A DNA stretch of 64,000 nt, from contig JASANG010000921.1 in the NCBI GenBank assembly GCA_030248215.1, forward strand, positions 1 through 64,000. Reading direction: 5' to 3'. Source of the stretch: Enoplolaimus lenunculus. Lineage: Eukaryota > Nematoda > Enoplea > Enoplida > Thoracostomopsidae. Each line of letters starts with the position of its first letter. The stretch's first letter is position 1. Under the pieces are notes generated by a model. The model worked only from the letters and a program-made list of their open reading frames with translations. It did not search any database and was not told where the DNA came from. Shown one piece after another: positions 33,313-41,999 of the stretch. The translations under genes and the position numbers were made by a program.

Positions 33313-33615
33313 GGCCCATGTATAGAACAGGACCGGATCGTTTTCAACCATTGACCGTAAAATATCCACTGTATTTTAAAAGGGTGACGTTTTTTACACA
33401 CTATTTTTGCCAGGTCTCTTTATTTTGTGGGTCATTTGTACAGCCAGATAAAATTTTGGACTCAATTGTTGGAGAGTGTTCGAAAATTAGCTAGGTATTA
33501 AAATAGTGGGACATTTTTTGACAATGGCGAGCGCAGTATAACCTTACTGGTGCATTAGGCTTAGGCTTAGGAATACGCTTATACTACTCTTCCGGTCCTG
33601 TTCTATACATGGGCC
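33313..33615 (+). mobile_element. TM-2 MITE with exact 8-bp target duplication and cargo
   Basis: Ends GGCCCATGTATAGAACAGGA and TCCTGTTCTATACATGGGCC. TTAGTATA flanks both sides (33305-33312 and 33616-33623). The core TTAGGC run is short. Most of the inside (33344-33560) is a 215-bp sequence also found without TM-2 ends at 50226-50445. Confidence 0.9.
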
Positions 33616-34197
33616 TTAGTATATAGTACAAACACAGCCAAGTTGAAAAAATCATTGAATGCGTGCAATATACCGAAATAAAGAAAAAGTTAGAAAGAGG
33701 ACATGCCCTATTTATATCTAACTTGGCACTTGGTGACGTCAATAATTTGTCTCTATGTTCTACACCATCAAATAAGATATCAAATTCATAGATTGTATAT
33801 ACGAACCAAGTTAAAATTTTAGAGGCTTGCTTAAGCCTAAATTTAAAGCATAAACATCGGTTTAATCGTAAGACTACCAACCCTCCCAAACTCTAAGTTT
33901 ACTAGCCCGGTGTAATTCTACCCTGTGACAGTTTGTGGTTTTGGAAAATTTTACTACTTGTTTGTTACAATATTTGTAATTGAATTACCACATTGGTTCA
34001 GTACTTCGATTTTAAGTTTCCAATGACATTAAGTACGTTAAAGTTTACGGTTGAATTAAATATCGTAATAAAAATTTGACATAGAATTTACGCAAATCTG
34101 AACCTTCGAACAGACACCGAAACGGTTGCAATTTGAAAAGGTCATCATTGTGACAATGAAAACGAGTGTGAAATGAATTTTCTACCACTCTGGTGAA

Positions 34198-34324
34198 GGT
34201 CCATGTAATATACTTAAATGGGCGTCCAGGTTTCTGGTGGTTCTATGAAAGTGTAGGTGTAGATTCTAGATTACATTTTTTTGCTTAGGCTTAGGAATAC
34301 GCTTAATCTAAAGTGACATTGGCC
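34198..34324 (+). mobile_element. TM-1 MITE with exact 8-bp target duplication
   Basis: GGTCCATGTAATATAC at the left and AAAGTGACATTGGCC at the right, with CTGGTGAA repeated at 34190-34197 and 34325-34332. Only 127 bp long, with one short TTAGGC run: the small end of the size range. Confidence 0.9.
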
Positions 34325-34406
34325 CTGGTGAAAATATTCCTTGCTACCGCGGTACGTTTTGAAGTGGATTGAAATATTTGCTTAGCTGCTGAGCCTGTCA
34401 ATGCTC

Positions 34407-34571
34407 GGCCCATGTTACTTTAAGGGGCGTCCAGGTTTCTGGTGGGTCTATAAAAAGTAGGTTTAGATTCTAGATTACATTTTTTGCTCAGGCTTAGGAA
34501 AGCATTTTTGCAACGCTTAGGCTTGGGAATACGCTTAATCTAATGTTACGCCCCTTAAAGTAACATTGGCC
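34407..34571 (+). mobile_element. TM-1 MITE
   Basis: GGCCCATGTTACTTTAAGGG to CCTTAAAGTAACATTGGCC, with the signature TCTATAAAAAGTAGG. The flanks CAATGCTC and CAGTGCTT match at six of eight bases. Confidence 0.9.
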
Positions 34572-34789
34572 CAGTGCTTAGGAGAGTTTTAAGAAGGTGG
34601 ATAAACCAAGGCGGCGGCATAGCCACAATCCATTGACTCTTTTCAAATAAGAATCATTGACAGAACCAGGAAGTTCCGCTGGGCAAAGATGCGGTGATCA
34701 ATTAATAAGATACAACTAATTTTTTAATTTAAAGCACGAAATATTTATATCTGCCAATTGTCAGCCAAAAACACCGTGCGGTGAATTGC

Positions 34790-34850
34790 AGGCCAATGTA
34801 AAGATCAGGGACGCAACGTTTTTCTGTAAAAAAAGTATTCGCGTCAGCCA
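34790..34850 (+). mobile_element. TM-3 MITE, left end only
   Basis: GGCCAATGTAAAGATCAGGG then ACGCAACGTTTTTCTG, after which the match stops. Confidence 0.6.
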
Positions 34851-34925
34851 ATCGCATTTGAGTATGGCATTAAAGTAGTAAACAATCACAACGCGTACAC
34901 TTGTTGCATAAATAGAATTACGCCG

Positions 34926-35003
34926 TCGCCTAGCCCAAGTCGTAATTACGCCCTGGACAAGCTCAATTCGGAATTGGGCTGAATTACGACTTGGGCTACG
35001 ACA
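34926..35003. repeat. Inverted repeat (hairpin)
   Basis: TAGCCCAAGTCGTAATT (34931-34947) pairs perfectly with AATTACGACTTGGGCTA (34982-34998) around a 34-base loop that contains a second small palindrome (CAATTCGGAATTG). It may be the stem of a small MITE. Confidence 0.85.
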
Positions 35004-35392
35004 AATACACGATCTAAGCGGAGCTGGAATTAAACAACTAATTCAATTACGGACAAGTGTCATTAAAACACAAATAATTTGTTGTTTGAAAACTTTTACA
35101 GTGATTACCAAAATAACGGCAATACTTGATGGACGTATAAATAACGCTGAACACAAATTTAATCGTTTAAATTTTGAAAATTTTTTCAAATTTTTGAAAA
35201 CGTTTCATCAAAACTGCTAATTTAAACCATCCATGCAGACGCGTAGTTACGGGGGTATGGACGCCCACTCCATGAACTAAGAACCGTTTTGCGTCTGTTG
35301 GATGATTTCATATTCAATTTGCGACAATGGTTTCGACCGTCTCAGCTAAACTGCTGTAGTTAATACTCCCAAGAGTGGATAATCGCTATTTA

Positions 35393-35665
35393 ACAACACT
35401 GTGCAACTGAACACATTCTGTGTAGAAAAGAATGTACCTGGCACGCGTTGCATTTTTGCCGTACCATCCCTCTTTATTTAGAGGGGGTACAACCTGTGCG
35501 TAACCATGGCACTTTATGTATGTGGCGTCAAACATGCTTCCCTTATAGTTTAATTTAAAGGTATCCATGTGATAGCGACCCCCAAACAAGGGAGGGTCGG
35601 CCAAAAATGTAACGCCCGGTGGTACATTTTGTACCACACAAATTCAAGCAGTTGTACACTCTTGT
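35393..35665. mobile_element. ACACATTCTGTGTA / GTTGCATTTTTGCC repeat
   Basis: The left part has GAATGTACCTGGCACGCGTT then GCATTTTTGCCGTACC. The right part has GTCGGCCAAAAATGTAACGC and GTACATTTTGTACCACACAA, with imperfect inverted ends (CACTGTGCAACTG and CAGTTGTACACTC). Related pieces occur at 31750-31805, 60700-60910 with 61293-61385, and 63430-63600. Confidence 0.6.
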
Positions 35666-35870
35666 TAGAAGTAATGATCCCCTCTTGATATTCTGAGTTA
35701 AATTTTGGCCACATTTTTTCAGTCTTTCTTCATACAGAATTTTCTTTTTTGTATATTGCCTATGCTTAAGCGGCGTTAAGAATATTAGGTTTCCAAGCTG
35801 AGTTTATGAAAGAAAATTTATGGATACAACATTGTTAAAGTTTAATTATGCCATTTGGTACTGTATAAGC

Positions 35871-36060
35871 GGCCAATGTTACTTTGAGGGGCGTAACAGT
35901 AGATTAAGCGTATTTCTAAGCCTCAGCTTAAGCCTAAGCGTTTCAAAAATGAGTTCCTAAGCCTAAGCCTGAACCTAAGCAAAAATGTAATGTAGAATCT
36001 AAACCAACACGTTTATAGACCCACCAGAAACCTGGACGCTCCTTAAAAGGAACATGGGCC
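35871..36060 (-). mobile_element. TM-1 MITE with exact 8-bp target duplication
   Basis: GGCCAATGTTACTTTGAGGG to CCTTAAAAGGAACATGGGCC, flanked by GTATAAGC at 35863-35870 and 36061-36068. It has two blocks of CCTAAG separated by GCGTTTCAAAAATGAGTTCC and the signature AATGTAGAATCTAAACC. Confidence 0.95.
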
Positions 36061-36246
36061 GTATAAGCTCTCTTTATAAGTTGTTTTAGAAAACGTAAAG
36101 ATCTGTTTCTCGTTGCACATATTCACCATCAATAATGTATCCACGTATGCCCTCTTCACGTGAACTATTTTCCGGCAGTTTAACAAGTTAAGAAAACAAT
36201 TTGAATGGGGCCGATATATACAGTGGTTATAAGCATATTATTAAGC

Positions 36247-36520
36247 TTAACCCATTCTCACATAGAGGTTACTACAGGCAACTCAGCGCAGTGTATATAC
36301 GCTAAATAATATATATCGTACAGTGTTTAACAATTGCAACACGTATACATAGTACTAAATCACCACAAGACGTGGGAGCCCCCTCGAGCTCGAGCGTCAA
36401 GCTCCTCTAGCTCAGTGGTGGTGATGGTAAACGCCTCCCACTCGAGTCACTGGAGTTCGAATCCTAGCATAAAAGTAGGTCTCAGGGGACATAGAAAATA
36501 TTCATGTGATAAAGGGTTAA
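36247..36520 (+). mobile_element. TTAA-target element carrying a tRNA-like segment, complete
   Basis: Starts TTAACCCATTCTCACATAG and ends ATTCATGTGATAAAGGGTTAA. TTAA is present at both edges, as expected for the TTAA-targeting transposon class such as piggyBac-like elements. The tRNA-like block is at 36401-36470 near the right third. It is inserted in a TM element core at a CTTAAG word. No transposase is encoded. Confidence 0.85.
36401..36470 (+). ncRNA. tRNA-like segment in a transposon
   Basis: GCTCCTCTAGCTCAGTGGTG (A-box region), CGCCTCCCACTC (anticodon-arm region, CCC in the anticodon position) and GGAGTTCGAATCC (B-box). Stems do not pair cleanly, so this is a degenerate tRNA relic that keeps polymerase III box sequences. 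Confidence 0.6.
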
Positions 36521-36950
36521 GCGTAAGAATGAGCTGATACAAAAAACGTAAGCAAAAAATTAGTCGAAAACGTGTGCGTACACCATTGCAGTCTCGCAGA
36601 TAAAACGTTCCGACCCTGATCTTCACATGGGCCTTTGTATCAGTGCTAGAAACTTGCGGCAACTGTAAAGTAATTAATTCATGTCATTTTCAATTCAGGT
36701 GGGAACATTAAAATGATTGAACTTTTGCGATCAAAAGGTGTGCGAAAATGTCGGCCAATTGTTTTGTTGCAATTTGACATTGTAATGTGTCTGTTTATGC
36801 AATTCTGCAAGTAAAATTTTATACAAAATATTTCTTAAAATATTGTGCAAGTGCAGTCTGTTCAAACTGCAGTTCTATTTATTCTAACACCATTGCTACT
36901 TTAATTCAACGAATGTTTCAATATACTTCGCTGAAATTAAACACTGTTCG

Positions 36951-37085
36951 TACACTGACAAAAAATGGTGAGTCTAATTGACTCTCTCCGAAATAGACTT
37001 CCTCACTACACAAACTGAGCCAAAAGTCGACTCCGCCTGAGTAAAATTCAACTCATCTATTTGGCTTACCATTTTTTGCAGTGTA
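36951..37085. mobile_element. TACACTGCAAAAAATGGTGAGTC-family MITE, complete
   Basis: Left end TACACTGACAAAAAATGGTG, right end ACCATTTTTTGCAGTGTA. Only 135 bp long; TA at both edges suggests a TA target, as in Tc1/mariner-derived elements. The interior has GAGTC/GACTC words. Confidence 0.8.
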
Positions 37086-37469
37086 TCATCTTAAATCCAA
37101 CAGTTTTCGTAATTAATCTTTCAGCAGTGAGCACGGTCTTACCCGGATATCCGTTTCCGGTAAAAACTGGTTTCCCGATTCCGTTAACGAAATACCTAAA
37201 ATTCCATATTTTTTACGCTCATAATTAGTTGTATATAATTCGAGTATACATCTCGACAATTTTCATTACAGATATGCTACAATTATTTGAATTTAAACAA
37301 ATTTTTTACTCAAAAAATTAAACAAATATTTTTAAAAATTAAAATTAATTTATGTCGCCCAGGGTTTGAAAAATCGATGATATACATGGGATGTTCGTGG
37401 AGTTTTTATTTCATATTATTGCGAAACGAATCCCCAGGATTTTGGGAATTTTTAATTCAAGTTAATTGC

Positions 37470-37580
37470 TTAACCCTTTCTCACATGAATATTTTCTGTT
37501 TCCCCTGACACCTACTTTTAGGCTAGGATTCGAACTCCAATGACTAAAGTGGGAGGCGTATACCATCATCACTCAGCTAT
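37470..37580 (-). mobile_element. TTAA element with tRNA-like segment, truncated
   Basis: TTAACCCTTTCTCACATGAA, then the complement of the tRNA-like block (about 37520-37579; GATTCGAACTCCAATG and CTCAGCTATAG). It stops abruptly at the start of the duplicated segment at 37580. Confidence 0.7.
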
Positions 37581-37966
37581 AGTTTTCTGAAAACCGTTTC
37601 TAATATTAAATTAATCACAGGCAGCTGTCTATGTCAAGTATAGCGCTTGACCACAAAGAGACAAAGGAACCTAGAAAATTTACAGACTGCAAACCCTAAA
37701 ATGCTTAGGTTAAGAATTATGTTTTGGCCATAAATTATACAAAATCAAACTGAACAAGCGACTACGCAGGGGGCACATTTTTTGAATGATAAAATATTTT
37801 AATAATTGTTTTCTGAAGCACGTTTCTAATATTAAATTATTCCACACACAGCGGACCATGTCAAGTATAGCGCCTACCCACTAGGAAACAAGTGATACTG
37901 TAAAACTTACAGACTGGAAATAGTAAAAAGCCTAAGCTTAGGCTTAGATTTATTCTTCTGTTTAAT
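37580..37966 (+). repeat. Diverged tandem duplication, period about 231 bp
   Basis: TTTTCTGAAAACCGTTTCTA then ATATTAAATTA at 37580 recurs with changes at 37811. Each is followed by ATGTCAAGTATAGCGC and a TTTACAGACTG-like word. The units then differ (TTAGG-type words in both). Confidence 0.8.
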
Positions 37967-38160
37967 AAGCAGGCCCCATAGATTAGATGGGCTGGTGCCA
38001 CCGTCAGTGCCGGACCTGACAGTGGTGGGGAAGCGAGTGAGAAGACGCAAACTTCTGCAGTTTTTGTTTCAACTGGTTAGGGTAGGGCCCGTTTAGGGGT
38101 GTCACCCCATATGAGGGATACGGGGAGTGGCTGCTCCGGCCCTGGCTACCGTTGTTTCGG
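37967..38160 (-). mobile_element. GCCGGAGCAGCCA-family repeat
   Basis: Contains AGTGCCGGACCTGACAGTG, TTTTTGTTTCAACTGGTTAG, and GTGGCTGCTCCGGCCCTGGC at the right end. Collinear with 31605-31740. Confidence 0.65.
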
Positions 38161-38293
38161 ACCAGAGTATTCGTGGCACGCATTTGGTATGAACTAGTCT
38201 CTGTTGTGTTTCAGTTTAGGATCAATATTATGAATCATTGCTTCTCGTAGACAAAATAAAACAAAGATTAGAAAAACATACAATACATATTTA

Positions 38294-38437
38294 GGCCCAT
38301 GTTACTTTAAGGGGCGTGCAGGTTTCTGGTGAGTCTATTAAAAGAGTAAGTTCAGATTCTAGATTACATTTTTTGCTTAGGCTTAGCTTAAGAATACGCT
38401 TAATGTAATGCTTACGCCCCTAAAAGTAACATTGGCC
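38294..38437 (+). mobile_element. TM-1 MITE with exact 8-bp target duplication
   Basis: GGCCCATGTTACTTTAAGGG to CCTAAAAGTAACATTGGCC, flanked by CATATTTA at 38286-38293 and 38438-38445. The signature TTCTAGATTACATTTTTTGC is intact. Confidence 0.95.
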
Positions 38438-38485
38438 CATATTTATATGCCGCCGAAGAAAAACATTGACTAAAACACCTTAGGT

Positions 38486-38756
38486 TCAAATGTTCAACGT
38501 TCGTAGACGTAACATTTTGAATATTGGCACGAGCAAAACAATTTCAAAGCGGTTTGTTTCGCTTGTGCCAATAAGGTATTTTAGCAGCCACAGTGGCAGA
38601 TTCAGCAACATCTCACGTGTGAGCCATTCGATATGTTTATATTGATAATGCGACCGAGAAGTCAAACGCAATTTTTGGTAGTAGACAATACAAAAATTTG
38701 GTTTCTGTGCCGTCAGGGTAGGCATGTATGTCTTGAGTGGTCCCCTTAGATTCGCC
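38486..38756. other. No supported gene
   Basis: A 79-codon minus-strand frame (38486-38725) without recognisable motifs lies between two TM-1 copies. Confidence 0.3.
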
Positions 38757-38936
38757 GGCCTATGTTAATTTAAGTGGCGTTCAGGTTTCTGGTTTTTCCA
38801 TAAAAAAGTAGGTTTAGATTCTAGATTATATTTTTTTGGCTTACGGTTACGCCTAGGCTTAGAAATACGCTTTTGCAACGCTTAGGCTCACAAAAACGCT
38901 CAATCTAGTGTTACGACCCTTAAAGTAATATTGGCC
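38757..38936 (+). mobile_element. TM-1 MITE with exact 8-bp target duplication
   Basis: GGCCTATGTTAATTTAAGTG to CTTAAAGTAATATTGGCC, flanked by GATTCGCC at 38749-38756 and 38937-38944. Confidence 0.95.
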
Positions 38937-38944
38937 GATTCGCC

Positions 38945-39898
38945 AATGATAATATTTTTCAAAACCTGCCAAAAAATGAAAGTATTCATATACAATTGTT
39001 ATTAGGCATATTTTTAATGGTTCAAACCAGAATTGAACGGGTAGTTTTTTTTGGGAATTTCTTATTTACATTAATCGTGATGTTTAGCTATTAAGAGTTA
39101 CAAAAGATGAGTTGTATTGTTCAACCCAACAGTTCAGATTTGATGCCAAAATATTGACCCTTGTTAATTATAAGTGCCGGCTCTGTAAAAACACTCTACT
39201 TTAAAATAACTAGTTATATTTTAACTAACTTTTTTTAAGTACAAATGTACTAAATATTGAGTACATCTTTGCTTAAATAATGTAAATATGTAAAACTACT
39301 GCTGTCATTTCCTGAATGTAAAGCTAAAAATGTTGTGTTTGCTTAAAATTAAGTAAAACTGCTAAAAACCATAGAAAGTAAAACCGGCACTTAATTCGGC
39401 AACTGTTTTACTTAATTTTACGTATATTTTTAGTGAGCGCCTACTGGTAGGGTGGAAGATTGGGGACTTATATTTAAGATTACGCTTACGCTTTCCAAGT
39501 AGGTTTAGGATTATGGCAAACCCTTACCACTGGCTAAAATAATTATTTTCCAGGTTGAAAAATCGCCCACGATTTGAGTTCGTAAAACTACTGGTTTGGG
39601 CTTATGGAATTTTATTTGTATCTGCTTGTCATCTGGTGTAAAAATCATGCGGTGTTGTCGCTGAAAATTGCAATATTAATCGAAAGCGTTGCGATTAAAG
39701 GTTTACAACGACAAATCGGAACCTGTCAAGTTTGGTTCACTAAGCCTGCAGTGGGTGAAATATAATTTTGCCGTAATAGCCGAATATTTTGTGGCTATCA
39801 AATTTAAATTTTAATTTTGTAATGCGTGCTACTATTGATTTAAACTAGGTTTTAATTTGTATTTGTGGCTCTTGTCTGCTGTCCCCTACACTCTTAAT
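38945..39898. other. AT-rich spacer, no supported gene
   Basis: 39173-39390 opens with GTGCCGG and closes with CCGGCAC around ACTT/AAGT-rich sequence, a possible decayed inverted-repeat element. Otherwise nothing is recognised. Confidence 0.4.
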
Positions 39899-40101
39899 GG
39901 CCAATGTAGGGCCGTAACAGTAGATTAAGCGTATTCCTAAGCCTAAGCTTAAGTGTTGCAAATGCGTATTTCTAATCCTAAGCCTAAGCGTTGCAAAAGC
40001 GTATTTCTAAACATAAGCCTATTAAGCCTAAGCAAAAAATGTAGTCTAAAGCCTACTGTTTTATGGACCCACCAGAAACCGGGACTGCCGTAAACGGAAC
40101 A
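39899..40101 (-). mobile_element. TM-1 MITE, diverged ends
   Basis: GGCCAATGTAGGGCCGTAACAG, then three CCTAAG blocks separated by GTTGCAAA(A/T)GCGTATT, the signature AATGTAGTCTAAAGCC, and CCACCAGAAACCGGGACTGC. The right end is degenerate. Confidence 0.75.
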
Positions 40102-40290
40102 TAAACCCTCTTAAAATTAAGGATTAGGTACAGACTTCGGAAAAACGCTTAGGCAAAAGGTTAAACGAGTTTACAGGTCCCCACCTAGGGATTTGGGGGT
40201 AGACCCCTCGCCTGCCTGCTCCGACACTGGTATTCGGCTGTGGTTTATTTAATAATTCCGCGTGGTGTCAATGACAGATATCCAGGTTTT

Positions 40291-40469
40291 GGCCCATGTT
40301 ACTTTAAGGGGCGTCCAGGTTTATGGTGTTTCCGTAAAAGAGTAGGTATAGATTCAAGATTACATTGTTTTGTTTAGACTTAGGCTTAGGCTTAGGAACA
40401 CATTTTTACAACGCTTAGGCTTAGGAATACGCTTAATGCACTGTTACGCCCCTTAAAGTAACAATCGCC
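40291..40469 (+). mobile_element. TM-1 MITE with 8-bp target duplication
   Basis: GGCCCATGTTACTTTAAGGG to CCTTAAAGTAACAATCGCC. The flanks CAGGTTTT (40283-40290) and CATGTTTT (40470-40477) differ by one base. Confidence 0.9.
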
Positions 40470-40802
40470 CATGTTTTGGTGACCAGCATCATTTGATTTG
40501 AATTGCGAAAAATTTTGCTAATAGAATTGAGTGGTTTTTTAGTGTTAGCTTATGAACAAAATATTGTTCAGTTGCAAACCAAAATGCTAATATTTTATTT
40601 AGGATTGCAACAGATGCGGTAGGTCAGCAGCCTTTATTATAAACAAAACAGTCGTGTTCGTTTGCCAACTGTAAGAACAGACGTTCTGTGATTGCTTTAA
40701 TGTTCCGCTTAAAAGCCGTTGAATTGCGACCCTTCCGAATACTTCTTTTGTTTGTAGAGGAATTTATGATCTAAACGTAAATTATGTATTGCCAATGTTA
40801 CT

Positions 40803-41073
40803 TTAACCCCTTCTCACATTGAGTTGCCTATAGGCAACTTAGCGCAGTATATATACGTTAAATAATATATATCGCACCGTGTTTAACAATTGCAACACGT
40901 AAAATTTGTACTAAATCACCACAAGACGTGAGAGCCCCCTTGGGCTCGAGCGTCAAGCTCCTATAGCTGAGTGGTGATGGTATACGCCTCCCACTCCAGT
41001 CACTGGAGTTCGAATCCTAGCATAAAAGTAGGTCTCAGGGGAAATAGAAAATATTCATGTGAGAAAGGGTTAA
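40803..41073 (+). mobile_element. TTAA-target element carrying a tRNA-like segment, complete
   Basis: Begins TTAACCCCTTCTCACATTGA and ends TTCATGTGAGAAAGGGTTAA. Over its length it matches 36247-36520, including ATATATATCGCACCGTGTTTA-type sequence and the tRNA-like block at 40957-41023. It lies inside a TM-1 copy. Confidence 0.9.
40957..41023 (+). ncRNA. tRNA-like segment in a transposon
   Basis: GCTCCTATAGCTGAGTGGTG, CGCCTCCCACTCC and GGAGTTCGAATCC, the same boxes and spacing as 36401-36470. Confidence 0.6.
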
Positions 41074-41334
41074 AGTAGATTAAGCGTATTCCTAAGCGTA
41101 CGCGGTGCAAAAAATGTGTTCCTAAGCCTAAGCGTAAGCCTAAGCAAAAAAATGTAATCTAGAATCTAAAGCGATTCTTTTAAAGACCCACAAGAAACCT
41201 GGACGCCCCTTAAAGTAACACGGGCCTTATGTACTATCAATATTGTATTGAACATTCTGTGTTTGACCTTTAGAAAATGTGGGCGGTCCTTTACCCGTGT
41301 GTTATGGCTAGAAATTGTTGTGTTTGCTTTAAGC

Positions 41335-41470
41335 CCTATTCATAAGTGCAAGTTTTTGCTGCAGAACTTGTAGGTGCATCTTGCACGCAGAACTGGCATT
41401 TTTTATCAGTCAATGAGCAGCTGGAATAAATTCAGTGAACTTGCATGGTTATTCACACATGTGAACTAAA
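41335..41470. mobile_element. ATTCACACGTGCAAG-family MITE, partial
   Basis: AAGCCCTATTCATAAGTGCA then AGTTTTTGCTGCAGAACTTG at the left, and TTGCATGGTTATTCACACATG at the right. It matches the ends of 58834-59132. Confidence 0.55.
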
Positions 41471-41606
41471 TTCCTTGCCATGATTTCGTAAGCTTTCTGG
41501 TATGTTAGGTGGTTACCGTCGTTATTTGCAGTAAATTTTACTCAAAATTGTGTCGTATTTAACAAAACAAGTGTCCAGAGGTGTTTATGCATTTAGGGTC
41601 TTTAGT

Positions 41607-41983
41607 ACTGTAGTGACCCGAATAAGTGGGTACTGGTATTTATTTGGCCTCTCCAGAGGGTACCCCCTGTTACTCGATTACGGACTGTAATATATTTTTA
41701 GCCCGCTTTCCGCCGACCTTCGTAATGATATCCGGTATTGTGACTCTCCGTTGAATAACACGTTTATTTGTCTTGTGTCAATAGCTTGAGCGATAATGCA
41801 AGGTTATACCTAGGAATGTACTTTTAAAACTTAAGTAAGCGTTAACTCAAATTATTTGGTCCTGGAGTCATTTATGCGCTACAATAAGGAATAATTGACA
41901 TTTACGGACTCTAATTAGGTTTTAGCGACTAGGCCCGCTGGAACTCAAAATGAGGAACCCCCTCTTATTCGGGTCGCTACAGT
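41607..41983 (+). mobile_element. ACTGTAGTGACCC-family MITE, complete
   Basis: ACTGTAGTGACCCGAATAAG at the left and CTTATTCGGGTCGCTACAGT at the right, 377 bp, slightly shorter inside than 26189-26624. Confidence 0.85.
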
Positions 41984-41999
41984 AATACCCATAGAAACG

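Larger units (their letters stand above)
36209..36633 (-). mobile_element. TM-2/TM-3-type MITE split by the tRNA-like element
   Basis: The left part GGCCGATATATACAGTGG then TTATAAGCATATTATTAAGC, and the right part AAAAATTAGTCGAAAACG, then GTTCCGACCCTGATC, then TTCACATGGGCC, are the two halves of a TM element. Its core is interrupted by the TTAA element at 36247-36520. Confidence 0.7.
40790..41226 (-). mobile_element. TM-1 MITE split by the tRNA-like TTAA element
   Basis: The left piece GCCAATGTTACTTTAA and the right piece (AGTAGATTAAGCGTATTCC through CCTTAAAGTAACACGGGCC) are one TM-1 element. The flanks TTATGTAT (40782-40789) and TTATGTAC (41227-41234) match at seven of eight. The insertion at 40803-41073 used the TTAA inside ACTTTAAGG. 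Confidence 0.85.

Noticed and set aside
36401-36470. A functional tRNA gene
   Set aside because: A- and B-boxes are present but the T-stem and anticodon stem do not pair well, and the sequence moves within a TTAA element.
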